A stretch of 64,000 bases of DNA from an uncultured Prevotellaceae bacterium (lineage in GTDB: Bacteria > Bacteroidota > Bacteroidia > Bacteroidales > Muribaculaceae): contig CAMVBJ010000017.1 of assembly GCA_947165675.1 (NCBI GenBank), forward strand, positions 1-64,000, written 5' to 3'. The translations under genes and the position numbers were made by a program. Under the pieces are notes generated by a model. It was not told the DNA's origin. It ran no database searches and saw only the letters and a list, made by a program, of their open reading frames with translations. This document shows, in pieces, positions 27,522-36,237 of the stretch; position 1 is the first letter of the stretch; each line of letters begins with the position of its first letter.

Positions 27522-30187
27522 TCAAGCGGTGGTACATATTGCTGCTCGTGTTGTGCCTCACGGCAATGATTGCCCAGGCGCAACGAATCACTCACCGGTT
27601 TGACAACGTATCGATGAGCGACGCATTGCGATACTTGCAAGAACAGACCGACAAGTATCAAATCGTATTCATCTTCAATGAGCTGGAGGATTTCAGCGTT
27701 ACCGCCAACGTCAAGAATCAGACCATTCCTGATGCCATCAGACAACTCATCGGCTTCTACCCCATCGCCATGACCACCAAGGGGGATGGCCGTGAAATCT
27801 ATGTCGAGTGTACCCACAAGACCGAATATCGCCTGATTGGCCGACTGGTGGATGAGAAATCCCAGGCCCTGGAGTTTGCCAACGTGATGCTGTTCAATCC
27901 AGCCGATTCGTCCTTTATCACTGGTGGCGTGACCAATGGCAGCGGCGTGTTTGTCATTCCAGTGGAACTATCCACGGTCATCGCCCGCATCAGCCATGTG
28001 GGCTACAAGACGGTGTATAGGCGCTGCAAGTCCAGCAGAATAGGCACCATCAAGATGGAACGCTCCATCACGCCCCTCATGGGAACTCAAGTCATGGCCC
28101 CGGTCATCAACCTGCAACATGAAGGCACCAGTTACGTCTTGACCAACCTGGGTGGCACGCTGATGGGTCATGCAGGCACTGCAATCGACCTGTTGCGGTG
28201 GACTCCAGGGGTGGTGATTGACGCTGGAGACAACATCGGGGTCATCGGCCGCGAAGCCACACTTGTCTATATCAACAACCGCCTCATCCACGACGCAGCC
28301 GAACTCTCGATGCTCAATTCCCAGGACATCAAGCGCATCGAGGTCATCCGCGACCCTGGCGCCCAATATGCCTCCACAGCCGATGCCGTCATCAAGATCT
28401 ACACCCACAGTTCTCTCAAGAACTACCTGGGCGCCAGCGTGACCGATGTGGTCGATTTCAAGCACAAGGTGTCGAACGCCGCGACCCTCACCATCGACGG
28501 CAAGTACAACAAGCTGTCGGGTAACATCTCGATGAGTTACAACCATTACAACTCGCGCAGTTCCAACACGCAGCACACCCACATCTACGACAGCAACAAG
28601 GACGACACCATCCACTATGTGGGCAACGGTAACGATTACCGCGTGTTTGCCGGCATCAACTATGCCTTGACACCGAGAAGTGTGCTCGGCCTGCAATACA
28701 ATGGCGGCTACAGCAAGACGGGGCTTGACCTGCAAGTGACGCGGCAATTCCAGCACACCAGCGGCAACTCTTACTACATCATCCGCACAGATGATGACAA
28801 CGCGATGAAACTGGGCTCGGTGAACAACAATTTCTCGGCCAGTTACTCGTGGCAGCCCAGCGATGATGCCCAGCTGCTGGTCATTGCCGACTATGCCACC
28901 TCGCGACAGACCAACGACCAGAAGATTGTCGACCGGTATTTCCAGCAAACCAAGAAGATTCACTATTCCAACGACTATGACATCACCACGGCGACGGCAA
29001 GATATGACTTTGCCACCCGTGGCTGGCAGCACAAGACCGGACTGGAATGGGGACACGCGGGCAACAACGGCGAGGCGACCAAGGACCACGACACGCAACA
29101 GATCAACCGCAACAACGATTGGGCTGCCGCCTATTATTCTGTCGCCTGGCAATGGAAGCGCTGGCGCGTCAGCGCGGGTTTGCGCTACGAGTATGACCAC
29201 ACGAGTAGCATCCAGGACGTCGTCATCCGCTACAAGAAGGACTACCATGACTTGCTGCCCCATGTCAATGTCGGGTACCGTGTGAATCGCGACTTTGACC
29301 TCACAGCCAATTACCGTCGCACCCTCGTGCGCCCGTCCTACAACCAGTTGCGCTCAACATTTTACTTTAACATCCTGCCCTACAGCAGCCTGGGCTACTC
29401 GGCACTGGCGGGTACCGATTTCATGGTATTTCCCACCCAGTCACAATCCGTTTCTCCCAGCAACAGCCTGTCGCCCGGCGTCACCTATGTCTATGCCGAC
29501 GACATATCTACTGGAAATCCCCTGTTACGTCCCACGGTGACCAATCGCGTCAGCCTCGCGGCACATTATCGCCACTTCAACGTCCAGGCCTCCTATCGGC
29601 ACGTGAAGAATGGCATCCAGACGATACACCAGTTGCTCCAGTGGGGAACGTTGCGCCAGAGTCCCATCAATATCAACCCCTACCACGCCTGGACGCTCGA
29701 CCTGGACTACTCGCTCAGCACCGACAGGCTCAGTCTCTACCTGCTGGCATCGGGCACGCTGCCCCACATCACCATCCCCATGCTGGGACTGGAGACCGAG
29801 AAGCGGCCCTGTGGCCTGCTGCACGGCAACGTGCAGTACAACGTGCTGCGGCAGTTGATGTTGGGCTGCAGTGTGCTCTACTCGACACCGTGGACGATGG
29901 GCTATACCCGCTGCAACTCGATACTGGGATTGAACCTGAGCGTGAGGGCCACCTTCTTCAAGGGCAGGCTCATGCTGGGCGCCAACTATCACGACGTGCT
30001 GAACCGCAGCATGAGCACCCGCAGCGAGACCAACTACCTGGGCGTGATCAACAACGTCGAGATCAACAACGACTCCCGCAGCATCCAGGTCATCGCGCGG
30101 TGGACGTTCAACACCATCAACAACCCCTTCAAGCGCCGCAGCGGCAACGACGCCCCCCTGCAGCGCACCCAAGAAACCGTCAATTAA
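27518..30187 (+). CDS. Outer-membrane barrel protein with STN signalling and carboxypeptidase-like domains
   Basis: This 889-residue protein has a signal peptide ending near AQAQR. An STN domain (about 25-95, VSMSDALRYLQEQTDKYQIVF) contacts the anti-sigma. A carboxypeptidase-regulatory-like beta domain (about 105-185) and a plug-like region follow (LLRWTPGVVIDAGDNIGVIG, LVYINNRLIHDAAEL), then a large barrel of the OMP_b-brl family (about 300-880). It belongs to the same family as the two barrels at 55-62 kb, which have no STN domain. The imported or sensed ligand is unknown. No SusD partner is encoded nearby. Confidence 0.87.
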   Translation: MIKRWYILLLVLCLTAMIAQAQRITHRFDNVSMSDALRYLQEQTDKYQIVFIFNELEDFSVTANVKNQTIPDAIRQLIGFYPIAMTTKGDGREIYVECTHKTEYRLIGRLVDEKSQALEFANVMLFNPADSSFITGGVTNGSGVFVIPVELSTVIARISHVGYKTVYRRCKSSRIGTIKMERSITPLMGTQVMAPVINLQHEGTSYVLTNLGGTLMGHAGTAIDLLRWTPGVVIDAGDNIGVIGREATLVYINNRLIHDAAELSMLNSQDIKRIEVIRDPGAQYASTADAVIKIYTHSSLKNYLGASVTDVVDFKHKVSNAATLTIDGKYNKLSGNISMSYNHYNSRSSNTQHTHIYDSNKDDTIHYVGNGNDYRVFAGINYALTPRSVLGLQYNGGYSKTGLDLQVTRQFQHTSGNSYYIIRTDDDNAMKLGSVNNNFSASYSWQPSDDAQLLVIADYATSRQTNDQKIVDRYFQQTKKIHYSNDYDITTATARYDFATRGWQHKTGLEWGHAGNNGEATKDHDTQQINRNNDWAAAYYSVAWQWKRWRVSAGLRYEYDHTSSIQDVVIRYKKDYHDLLPHVNVGYRVNRDFDLTANYRRTLVRPSYNQLRSTFYFNILPYSSLGYSALAGTDFMVFPTQSQSVSPSNSLSPGVTYVYADDISTGNPLLRPTVTNRVSLAAHYRHFNVQASYRHVKNGIQTIHQLLQWGTLRQSPININPYHAWTLDLDYSLSTDRLSLYLLASGTLPHITIPMLGLETEKRPCGLLHGNVQYNVLRQLMLGCSVLYSTPWTMGYTRCNSILGLNLSVRATFFKGRLMLGANYHDVLNRSMSTRSETNYLGVINNVEINNDSRSIQVIARWTFNTINNPFKRRSGNDAPLQRTQETVN

Positions 30188-30209
30188 CCATTTAAACGAC
30201 AATAGAGTT

Positions 30210-31052
30210 ATGAAAAAGAAAATGATTTCAATGGCCCTGATGGCCCTGATGGCCCTGACAGCCTGCACGACCGACGATCCTGAGCCCGTCATCCAGGACG
30301 ACCCTGCGTCGCCTGTAATGCCCGTAGGGGACTTCAAGATGTGGCCCACGCCCACCATCGACGACAGCAACCTGCAGGGCGAGGGCTACACGTTTGACTA
30401 CTGGCAGGCGCACAAGGGTGAGGCCCAAACGGGCGACGAACTCATGGCCATGTGCAATGTCCCCAACGATCTGCTCAAGAACATGTCAACGGCCAATCTG
30501 GCCTGGACCTGCTTCAACCACCCTTACCATTTTAATTGGGAACTTTTTAACGACATCTATGACGGCATTCTGTCGGTCATAACGAGGTTTAACGGCTATG
30601 AGGAACTCATGAAGCGTAAAGGCGGTGCACAGTCCTTGATTGACCTGTACTGCCGATTAGGCTGCAAGAGGGTCGAGGCCGAACGTGATGGCATCACCCT
30701 GGTTGACGAGATCGACCTGGCATCATGGGTAATGGTCATGTGCACCGCAGCCGATTACCAGGCGTTCAGCCAAGACCAAGTCACAGAACTGGCCAAAGAG
30801 ATGCTCCACAAGAGACGCATCCACGCCCCCAGTTCCAACTCTCATTTCACGCTTGATTATTCTTCTTATTTACTGGGCGGCTTTATGGCTTACCACTATG
30901 ACAAGACACTACCCGTGGAGCAGCAAGTCCTGCTGGCCAATTTCATCAAGTTCTGCTGCAAGCAGCAAGGCGTGGGTGGCGACATGAGCCGCTCCCATGA
31001 CATCATCTTGACCAGCCTGCAACGCCTCTCTGGACAGTCCCTCTGGCAATAA
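30210..31052 (+). CDS. Lipoprotein of unknown function
   Basis: This 280-residue protein has a signal peptide with the lipobox LTACTTDD. I do not recognise a domain in the mature part, which is alpha-helical with many Trp, Tyr and Cys residues (NLAWTCFNHPYHFNWELFND). It starts 22 bases after the STN-barrel gene and is probably part of the same transcript. It could be an accessory surface or periplasmic partner of that barrel, taking the place where SusD would be expected, but it shows no SusD features. The signal peptide contains a three-copy nine-base repeat. Confidence 0.7.
   Translation: MKKKMISMALMALMALTACTTDDPEPVIQDDPASPVMPVGDFKMWPTPTIDDSNLQGEGYTFDYWQAHKGEAQTGDELMAMCNVPNDLLKNMSTANLAWTCFNHPYHFNWELFNDIYDGILSVITRFNGYEELMKRKGGAQSLIDLYCRLGCKRVEAERDGITLVDEIDLASWVMVMCTAADYQAFSQDQVTELAKEMLHKRRIHAPSSNSHFTLDYSSYLLGGFMAYHYDKTLPVEQQVLLANFIKFCCKQQGVGGDMSRSHDIILTSLQRLSGQSLWQ
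30231..30257 (+). repeat. Three tandem copies of ATGGCCCTG in a signal peptide
   Basis: The repeat encodes Met-Ala-Leu three times in the hydrophobic core of the lipoprotein signal peptide. Copy-number changes would stay in frame and alter only the core length. Confidence 0.85.
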
Positions 31053-31073
31053 CATTGATTAAATGAGAATAAG

Positions 31074-32138
31074 ATGAAAAAGATATTTTTCTTACTGCTG
31101 GTGGGGCTCGTCTCCCTGGCGGCCTGTGACGATAATGGCAAAGACGGGCCCGGTGGGGACAAATCGGCACGCATCTATCTGGAGATATTTACCGGAAGCC
31201 TGGGAGGGTACTATATCTATGACTCCAATGGTAAACTGATATTTGAGTGCCCCAAGGGCTATGGCATCACCCAGTTGACAGGCGAGGGCAAGAACTGGTA
31301 TGGCGTGCTGCAGTCCAACAGCGACTCGATCTACCGCATCTTGAAGAACGGCAAGGTCGTCATCTCCACGCCCAACGAGATTATGGGTCTCGCCGTGGAA
31401 AACGGCGACATCTACACCCTGCAGTGGGACAAGGAACCTAACTTTAAATACAGCGGTCACTACACGGCAAGAATCTTCAAGAACGAGCGGCAACTCTATG
31501 AGTACGACAGCGAGGAACTGTTCATCTACGGCCTCAGCGTGGACCACGGCGACCTCATTGCCAGGGCTTATTATAACGGGCACTACGGCACGCCCACCTA
31601 CTGGCTCAACGGCAAGATTTATTCACTCCCGATTCAAGTCGATCGGGACTACACACCTGTCGAAGAAATCGTTAAAAACGGGAAAGACACACTGGCGTTT
31701 ATCGGCAATGGCAACTACCAGTCGCCCTACTGGTGGCTCAACGGTGAAGCGCACCAGTTACCCCAAGATTTTGCCCTTGACAATAGAGCCAGGTATTCCT
31801 ACCCTAGGCCCAAAATCGCGATTGCCGGTGGCATCCCCTATATGGCTGGCTATCGGCGCAGCGGATTGGTGCTGATGGTCAATGGCCAGGAATATCCGCT
31901 TAATGCTCCTGAAGGTAATACAATCATCGAGGTGCAACGCCACGGCAATGACGTCTATACGCTCACCGGCAGTTACTTTGGCGATTTACCGCCCAGAGGA
32001 AATACAAGCATCTTCAAGGGGACTGAACCTGTTGAAATAAACGGCAAGATCAGTAGCAGAGACGTTGGTTTATCTGGCAATGATTCGGTTTATCTTAACC
32101 AGTTCTCGGTCGATGACTTCGTCGTCCTGGACAAGTAA
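31074..32138 (+). CDS. Lipoprotein with beta-propeller-like repeats
   Basis: This 354-residue protein has the lipobox SLAACDDN. The mature part contains repeated beta-strand units with the pattern x-YW-LNGK or x-SG-LV-M-VNGQ (THYWLNGKIYSLP-like), consistent with a beta-propeller. I know similar proteins as Bacteroidales lipoproteins of unknown function. It follows the previous lipoprotein by 21 bases and probably belongs to the ECF-controlled group. Surface exposure is likely but not shown. Confidence 0.72.
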   Translation: MKKIFFLLLVGLVSLAACDDNGKDGPGGDKSARIYLEIFTGSLGGYYIYDSNGKLIFECPKGYGITQLTGEGKNWYGVLQSNSDSIYRILKNGKVVISTPNEIMGLAVENGDIYTLQWDKEPNFKYSGHYTARIFKNERQLYEYDSEELFIYGLSVDHGDLIARAYYNGHYGTPTYWLNGKIYSLPIQVDRDYTPVEEIVKNGKDTLAFIGNGNYQSPYWWLNGEAHQLPQDFALDNRARYSYPRPKIAIAGGIPYMAGYRRSGLVLMVNGQEYPLNAPEGNTIIEVQRHGNDVYTLTGSYFGDLPPRGNTSIFKGTEPVEINGKISSRDVGLSGNDSVYLNQFSVDDFVVLDK

Positions 32139-32258
32139 GCATGAGGGGACAGAATGATTCCCTAAAAACAGTAGTGAACACGTCCACGACATCAGACAAA
32201 AAAGAGGAATACGCACTAATTTTTTTGGAAAATCACACGTGGATGTGTTCACTTTTTA

Positions 32259-32266
32259 TACATTTG
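32259..32266 (+). promoter_or_regulatory. -7 box for the small barrel protein
   Basis: TACATTTG lies 43 bases before the ATG at 32309. No good -33 element is found 19-21 bases upstream. The box suggests that this gene is transcribed apart from the ECF group. Confidence 0.5.
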
Positions 32267-32308
32267 CACTGTAAAAATCAGCCAATAACCCGATAAACCG
32301 TAATAATC

Positions 32309-33163
32309 ATGAAAGGGATTGTCTTTATCCTGATATTGTGCCTGCTGGGAGGCATGACCGCCCAGGCACAGGCCCCCAAGGGCAAGAAAGAGAAACAGGA
32401 GGTGGTGAAGTTAAAAAACGGCCACCGCGTGAGGGGCAAGATTGTGACCTATGCTCCGCTGGATTCGCTGGTCATCCAGGAGGAAGACGGCACACTGCAG
32501 ACCATCTATTGGAACAGCATCAAGCAGATCACCAAGGAGGACTGGCAGCCGCAGCAGGCGATGGGCGGCGACTTCACCCCAGGCAAGGGCCCGCAGAAGG
32601 GTTACCGCGGCTTCGTTGACCTGGAGTACTATCTTTCTATCGATGCGGTGTCTAAGGATCACTTGGGTTTCAGCACCTCCCATGGCTATCAGTTCAAGCC
32701 ATGGTTGTACATCGGCGCTGGTGTGGGTATGAGATACATTCACAAAAAACATCTCAAGGCCCCTCCATTTAATATATATACTTCTGTACCGAGCTCAATA
32801 TATGGCGATTATGTTGATGCTGTTAATGGTTACATGAGTAAAAAATCTGACTTCTATATCTTTCCCGTGTTTGGTGACATCAGGCTCGACCTGTTAAAAA
32901 GCAGGTTCTCTCCTTACTTGGATTTCCGAGTGGGCTATACCTTCGGTGGCAAAGCATTCGGCATGATGCTCAACCCCTCGCTGGGTTGCCGCATCGGCCT
33001 TAACGACAGATTGGCTATCAATCCCTCGTTGGGGTACAGCATGCAGAGTACCGATATTGTGGCTTTCAACCACGAGACATCAGCCATCTGGCACCATGAG
33101 GGCGGCAACGAGCAGAACAATCCCTATCACTGCCTATCGTTCAAACTGGGCATCGAGTTCTAA
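32309..33163 (+). CDS. Exported outer-membrane beta-barrel protein
   Basis: This 284-residue protein has a signal peptide ending near AQAQA and a short beta segment (VKLKNGHRVRGKIVTYAPLD, then a SLVIQEED strand) common at the N-terminus of Bacteroidetes envelope proteins. From about residue 90, alternating aromatic strands (FKPWLYIGAGVGMRYIHKK; SPYLDFRVGYTFGGKAF) and a C-terminal SFKLGIEF suggest an eight- to ten-stranded barrel. The closing Phe fits the outer-membrane insertion signal. Function is unknown, and it has no clear operon partner. Confidence 0.75.
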   Translation: MKGIVFILILCLLGGMTAQAQAPKGKKEKQEVVKLKNGHRVRGKIVTYAPLDSLVIQEEDGTLQTIYWNSIKQITKEDWQPQQAMGGDFTPGKGPQKGYRGFVDLEYYLSIDAVSKDHLGFSTSHGYQFKPWLYIGAGVGMRYIHKKHLKAPPFNIYTSVPSSIYGDYVDAVNGYMSKKSDFYIFPVFGDIRLDLLKSRFSPYLDFRVGYTFGGKAFGMMLNPSLGCRIGLNDRLAINPSLGYSMQSTDIVAFNHETSAIWHHEGGNEQNNPYHCLSFKLGIEF

Positions 33164-33198
33164 GGCACCAATCGCCAAAATCGACAACAATAATATCT

Positions 33199-33277
33199 AA
33201 CACGAATGACCGTAAAAACTCACGAATGGTCATCAATTGTTTATTATAATTCGTGGAGATTTACGACCATTCGTGTT
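33199..33277. repeat. Imperfect inverted repeat of CACGAAT units
   Basis: Two 29-base arms (33199-33227 and 33249-33277), both reading AACACGAATG then CGTAAA in their own strands, differ at only a few positions and enclose 21 bases. The unit CACGAAT also occurs as a direct repeat inside the first arm. It may be a strong hairpin or a member of a dispersed palindromic family. The rest of the 33164-33426 gap shows nothing else clear. Confidence 0.7.
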
Positions 33278-33426
33278 TAAATATCACCAAGAGGATTTGA
33301 TGGGCATTGATATGTCATTACGTCAGTTATCGACGTGATGGCATGTTTCTTGCTGAGGGATATAACATTGACGGGCATTTGTCCGTTATTGTAATACTAA
33401 CACAACAACAATAAAAAAGATACACT

Positions 33427-33981
33427 ATGATTACCAAAGTTTATACCCGCACCGGCGATGCCGGCATGACGTCGCTGGTGAGCGGCAACCGCGTGAGCAA
33501 GGATGACGTGAGGGTCGAGGCCTATGGCACGGTCGATGAGCTGAACAGCAACATCGGCGTGCTCATGCACAGCTCCAAGCTTGATGACCCCGATATCGTT
33601 GCGCTGTTGCGCAAGGCACAGAATAAGCTCTTCAACATCGGCGCCTACCTGGCCAACGACCGCGAGGATGCCACCCTGTATGGTCTCACCCAGGAAGATG
33701 TCAAAGCGCTGGAAAAGATGATGGACGAAATGAACGAGGAACTACCGCCCATGACGGGCTTTGTCCTCCCAGGCGGAACACGCTTGTCGGCCCAGGCCGA
33801 CCGCTGCCGCACTATCACCCGCCGCGCCGAGCGTCGCGTGGTGACCCTGACCCGCCAAGCTACCGTCAACCCTCTCGTGCTTGAATACTTGAACCGATTG
33901 AGCGACTTCTTCTTTGTTTTTGCAAGATTTAACAATATCCACAACCAAGTCGAGGAAATTTATTGGGATAAAGATGCTTGA
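33427..33981 (+). CDS. Cob(I)alamin adenosyltransferase, PduO type
   Basis: This 184-residue enzyme makes adenosylcobalamin from cob(I)alamin and ATP. The N-terminal motif YTRTGDAGMTSLV and the C-terminal helical motif RRAERRVVTL with NRLSDFFFVFARF are diagnostic. The length matches a single-domain PduO enzyme. The cofactor feeds methylmalonyl-CoA mutase and other radical enzymes. The MeaB chaperone gene for that mutase is found at 51058. No cobalamin riboswitch is seen upstream. Confidence 0.93.
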   Translation: MITKVYTRTGDAGMTSLVSGNRVSKDDVRVEAYGTVDELNSNIGVLMHSSKLDDPDIVALLRKAQNKLFNIGAYLANDREDATLYGLTQEDVKALEKMMDEMNEELPPMTGFVLPGGTRLSAQADRCRTITRRAERRVVTLTRQATVNPLVLEYLNRLSDFFFVFARFNNIHNQVEEIYWDKDA

Positions 33982-34005
33982 ATTCCCAAGAATGTATTAC
34001 TTTTG
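33978..34005 (+). promoter_or_regulatory. Promoter of the DUF2795 gene
   Basis: TTG (33978-33980) and TACTTTTG (33998-34005) are separated by 17 bases, slightly short. The ATG lies 55 bases downstream of the -7 box. Confidence 0.45.
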
Positions 34006-34060
34006 CGCACAATTTTAAGACACAGGATATTTTCATAAAAAAACACAACAAGAAAAGACT

Positions 34061-34285
34061 ATGTATTGGACACTTGAATTGGCAACCAAACTCGAGGATG
34101 CTCCATGGCCTGCAACCAAGGCCGAGCTCATCGACTATGCCGTGCGCAGTGGCGCACCTCTCGAAGTGATAGAGAACCTGCAGGAAATCGAGGACGAAGG
34201 CGACACCTATGAGTCAATAGAGGACATCTGGCCTGACTATCCGACCAACGATGACGACTTTTTCTTTGACCCTGACGAGTACTAA
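34061..34285 (+). CDS. DUF2795 family small acidic protein
   Basis: This 74-residue protein matches the Bacteroidetes DUF2795 pattern (PATKAELIDYAVRSGAPLEV then NLQEIEDEGDTYESIEDIW). It is very acidic at the C-terminus (NDDDFFFDPDEY). Family members are small, soluble and of unknown function. The gene is followed by a hairpin terminator and seems to be transcribed alone. Confidence 0.85.
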   Translation: MYWTLELATKLEDAPWPATKAELIDYAVRSGAPLEVIENLQEIEDEGDTYESIEDIWPDYPTNDDDFFFDPDEY

Positions 34286-34320
34286 CCATCATCTTCTGAG
34301 ATACAGTAAAAAAAACGATA

Positions 34321-34352
34321 ACGGCAGTCCGGCACACCAGCGGGACTGTCGT
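34321..34352 (+). terminator. Hairpin after the DUF2795 gene
   Basis: ACGGCAGTCC and GGACTGTCGT pair around a twelve-base loop. They are followed by CATTTTAC, a weak T run. It lies 35 bases after the stop codon. Confidence 0.55.
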
Positions 34353-34418
34353 CATTTTACACTTGTCGGGAATAGCGGCACGATTTTTGCAGCATTTTCC
34401 CAATAGCGCAATGATTGC

Positions 34419-34426
34419 TAACTTTG
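34419..34426 (+). promoter_or_regulatory. -7 box for the zinc-ribbon gene
   Basis: TAACTTTG lies 19 bases before the ATG at 34446. No convincing -33 element is present at the normal distance. Confidence 0.45.
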
Positions 34427-34445
34427 TAAATAATAACAACCGATT

Positions 34446-35111
34446 ATGATATACACCTGTCCCAAGTGCGGCAAGAAGATGGAACTGAGCACCGAGGTGC
34501 TCATCAACAGCGATTACAAGGTGATCTGCCCACAGTGCCTGAGCCAACTGCAGATTGTGGGAGACTATGCTTACATCCCCGAGGAAGGTCTTGAGCTGGA
34601 CACCAGTATCGAGCCCTCACGCACAATCAATTGCCCAAAATGCGGGCATGATGTAAACACTGGGGTCCACTTCTGCCCCAACTGTGGCACGAGCCTTGAC
34701 TCGACAACCACGGCAGTGGATACAGCCCCCGACGAGGTAACTGTCCTGCCACCACCCCTGCCCAATAGTGACCCCCTCTATAACGATGCCGTGCAGTTCC
34801 TCATGACCTGCACAGCAATCACACCGATGATGCTGCGCGACCACTTCCACATCAGCGACGAGCGAGCTGCCGAGCTCATCCGCCAGCTTGAACAAGGTGG
34901 TGTCATCGGTCCTTACAACAACGGCGGTCCACGACAGATCCTGATTCCCCATCGCACCATCTATTCTTATCCGCGATCCTACCCAGTCAACGGAGGGAAC
35001 GATAACCCACAGAATGACAATCCCACGGCCCAGCGCCGCGGCCCTGGCTGCATCATGTGGTTCATCATCATCATGTTTATCATCATGGTTGTCAAGTCTT
35101 GTGGTGGATAA
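34446..35111 (+). CDS. Double zinc-ribbon protein with FtsK-gamma-like winged helix and C-terminal membrane anchor
   Basis: This 221-residue protein begins with two zinc ribbons: CPKCGKKM and CPQCLSQ (first), then CPKCGHDV and CPNCGTSL (second). Residues about 110-165 resemble the FtsK gamma winged-helix domain (YNDAVQFLM, ITPMMLRDHFHISDERAAE then LIRQLEQGGVIGP). A basic, Pro-rich linker leads to a C-terminal hydrophobic helix (GCIMWFIIIMFIIMVVKSC). The domain set suggests a membrane-tethered DNA-binding protein. The FtsK-gamma likeness is my own pattern match. The gene is followed by a strong bidirectional terminator. Confidence 0.78.
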   Translation: MIYTCPKCGKKMELSTEVLINSDYKVICPQCLSQLQIVGDYAYIPEEGLELDTSIEPSRTINCPKCGHDVNTGVHFCPNCGTSLDSTTTAVDTAPDEVTVLPPPLPNSDPLYNDAVQFLMTCTAITPMMLRDHFHISDERAAELIRQLEQGGVIGPYNNGGPRQILIPHRTIYSYPRSYPVNGGNDNPQNDNPTAQRRGPGCIMWFIIIMFIIMVVKSCGG

Positions 35112-35132
35112 CACATTCATCGCTACGCACAC

Positions 35133-35174
35133 ACAACGAGGGGCCTGGAGTAACATTTCCAAGCCCCTCGTTGT
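35133..35174. terminator. Bidirectional terminator between convergent genes
   Basis: ACAACGAGGGGC pairs with GCCCCTCGTTGT around an inner loop. It sits in the 92-base gap between two convergent stop codons and has T-rich tails on both sides. Confidence 0.7.
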
Positions 35175-35203
35175 ATCATTGACGCGCGCGTTGATGACTC
35201 AAT

Positions 35204-36148
35204 TCATTTGCCCAGCTTGTCGATTTGCTGCTTGGCCCATTCTTTGGCCATCTTCATAGCCTCGTTGGCCATCTGGTTGACCATGCTGTCCATACCCTCA
35301 GGCACCTCGATGCCCATCACACTATCAGGAAGCATTCGAGGGTCGGGCATCACATCCTCTTGCTCGTCTTGGGGAGCATCGCTCTCGTCATCCTGCTGCT
35401 GAACTGGCGGCGCGGGCGTGATGTGATGGTTAGCCTCGTAATCGTCCATTGCACGGGTCCACGCCTTCTCGATATCCTCCTTACCGAAGGTGAACACGTG
35501 GCCAAACACGCCCAATGAAACCATCTTGCTCTCGTTCTCGCCCAGCGTGACATTGCCCACCGAGCAGATGACATAGTTCTTGACATCCAGGTAACTGGAT
35601 ACGATCTTGTCGGTGCCTGTACCCGTGAGTTCCTTGATGGCCTTGTTGATCAGGTCACCAAAAACGCCTCCGATGCCTGTAATTCCGCCTAAATTGTCAT
35701 CGACCTTATCACGCACCCAAGCCTTGGTCACCTCCTGGATGGCCGCCTCGTGGGCTGATCGGTCAGGGCAAGTAAACACCATCGTGGCAAACATGATGGC
35801 AAGAATCAGTGCAGCGATGAGCCACGGTGTGCAACCGCTCTTCTTCTTGGTCTCATCCTGCACGGGAACACGCGGAGGTACTGGAGGCGGAACCTGGCCT
35901 GGATTCACAGCAGGCTCATAGGGCTGACCCATGGCAGGTTGATTCTGGGCAGCACGAGCTGCTTGCTGTGCCGCCTCAAACTCGGCACGTTGCAGCACAG
36001 CGGTCAATTCGGGCACGTCACCAGCCTGCATCCAGTCGGCCATGCCTGGTGCCCACACTTCACTCTCGGGCGTTATTCCTTGCTGGGATAATTCCTCGAC
36101 GGTGAACGGTCCTTCTTGTTTCCCATTTTTAATCAGATGAAATTCCAT
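35204..36148 (-). CDS. GYF_2 / DUF4359 membrane protein
   Basis: This 314-residue protein has an N-terminal GYF_2 (DUF4339) domain (about 1-52: FHLIKNGKQEGPFTVEELS and VWAPGMADWMQAGDV). A Pro-rich linker (about 70-98) and one membrane helix (about 107-126) follow. Next comes a DUF4359-like region (about 128-230, TFGKEDIEKAWTRAM). The C-terminal region is acidic. GYF_2 domains bind proline-rich or hydrophobic peptides, but here no partner can be named. Its function is unknown. The start ATG directly follows a heptad repeat. Confidence 0.75.
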   Translation of the reverse strand: MEFHLIKNGKQEGPFTVEELSQQGITPESEVWAPGMADWMQAGDVPELTAVLQRAEFEAAQQAARAAQNQPAMGQPYEPAVNPGQVPPPVPPRVPVQDETKKKSGCTPWLIAALILAIMFATMVFTCPDRSAHEAAIQEVTKAWVRDKVDDNLGGITGIGGVFGDLINKAIKELTGTGTDKIVSSYLDVKNYVICSVGNVTLGENESKMVSLGVFGHVFTFGKEDIEKAWTRAMDDYEANHHITPAPPVQQQDDESDAPQDEQEDVMPDPRMLPDSVMGIEVPEGMDSMVNQMANEAMKMAKEWAKQQIDKLGK

Positions 36149-36149
36149 A

Positions 36150-36177
36150 TTTTTAGTCGTTAGTTCTTAGTTGTTAG
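36150..36177 (-). repeat. Four heptamer repeats before the GYF-domain gene
   Basis: On the minus strand the sequence reads CTAACAA, CTAAGAA, CTAACGA, CTAAAAA, then T and the start codon. The orientation matches the downstream gene, as at 5829, 10021 and 25573. Confidence 0.7.
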
Positions 36178-36237
36178 TACTGATGTGGATGACAACTGAA
36201 AGGATGATTACAAAAACCGTGCCATCTCGCTGGGTCA

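Noticed and set aside
27968-29263. 431-residue minus-strand ORF
   Set aside because: It is antisense to the STN-barrel gene with the same shadow composition.
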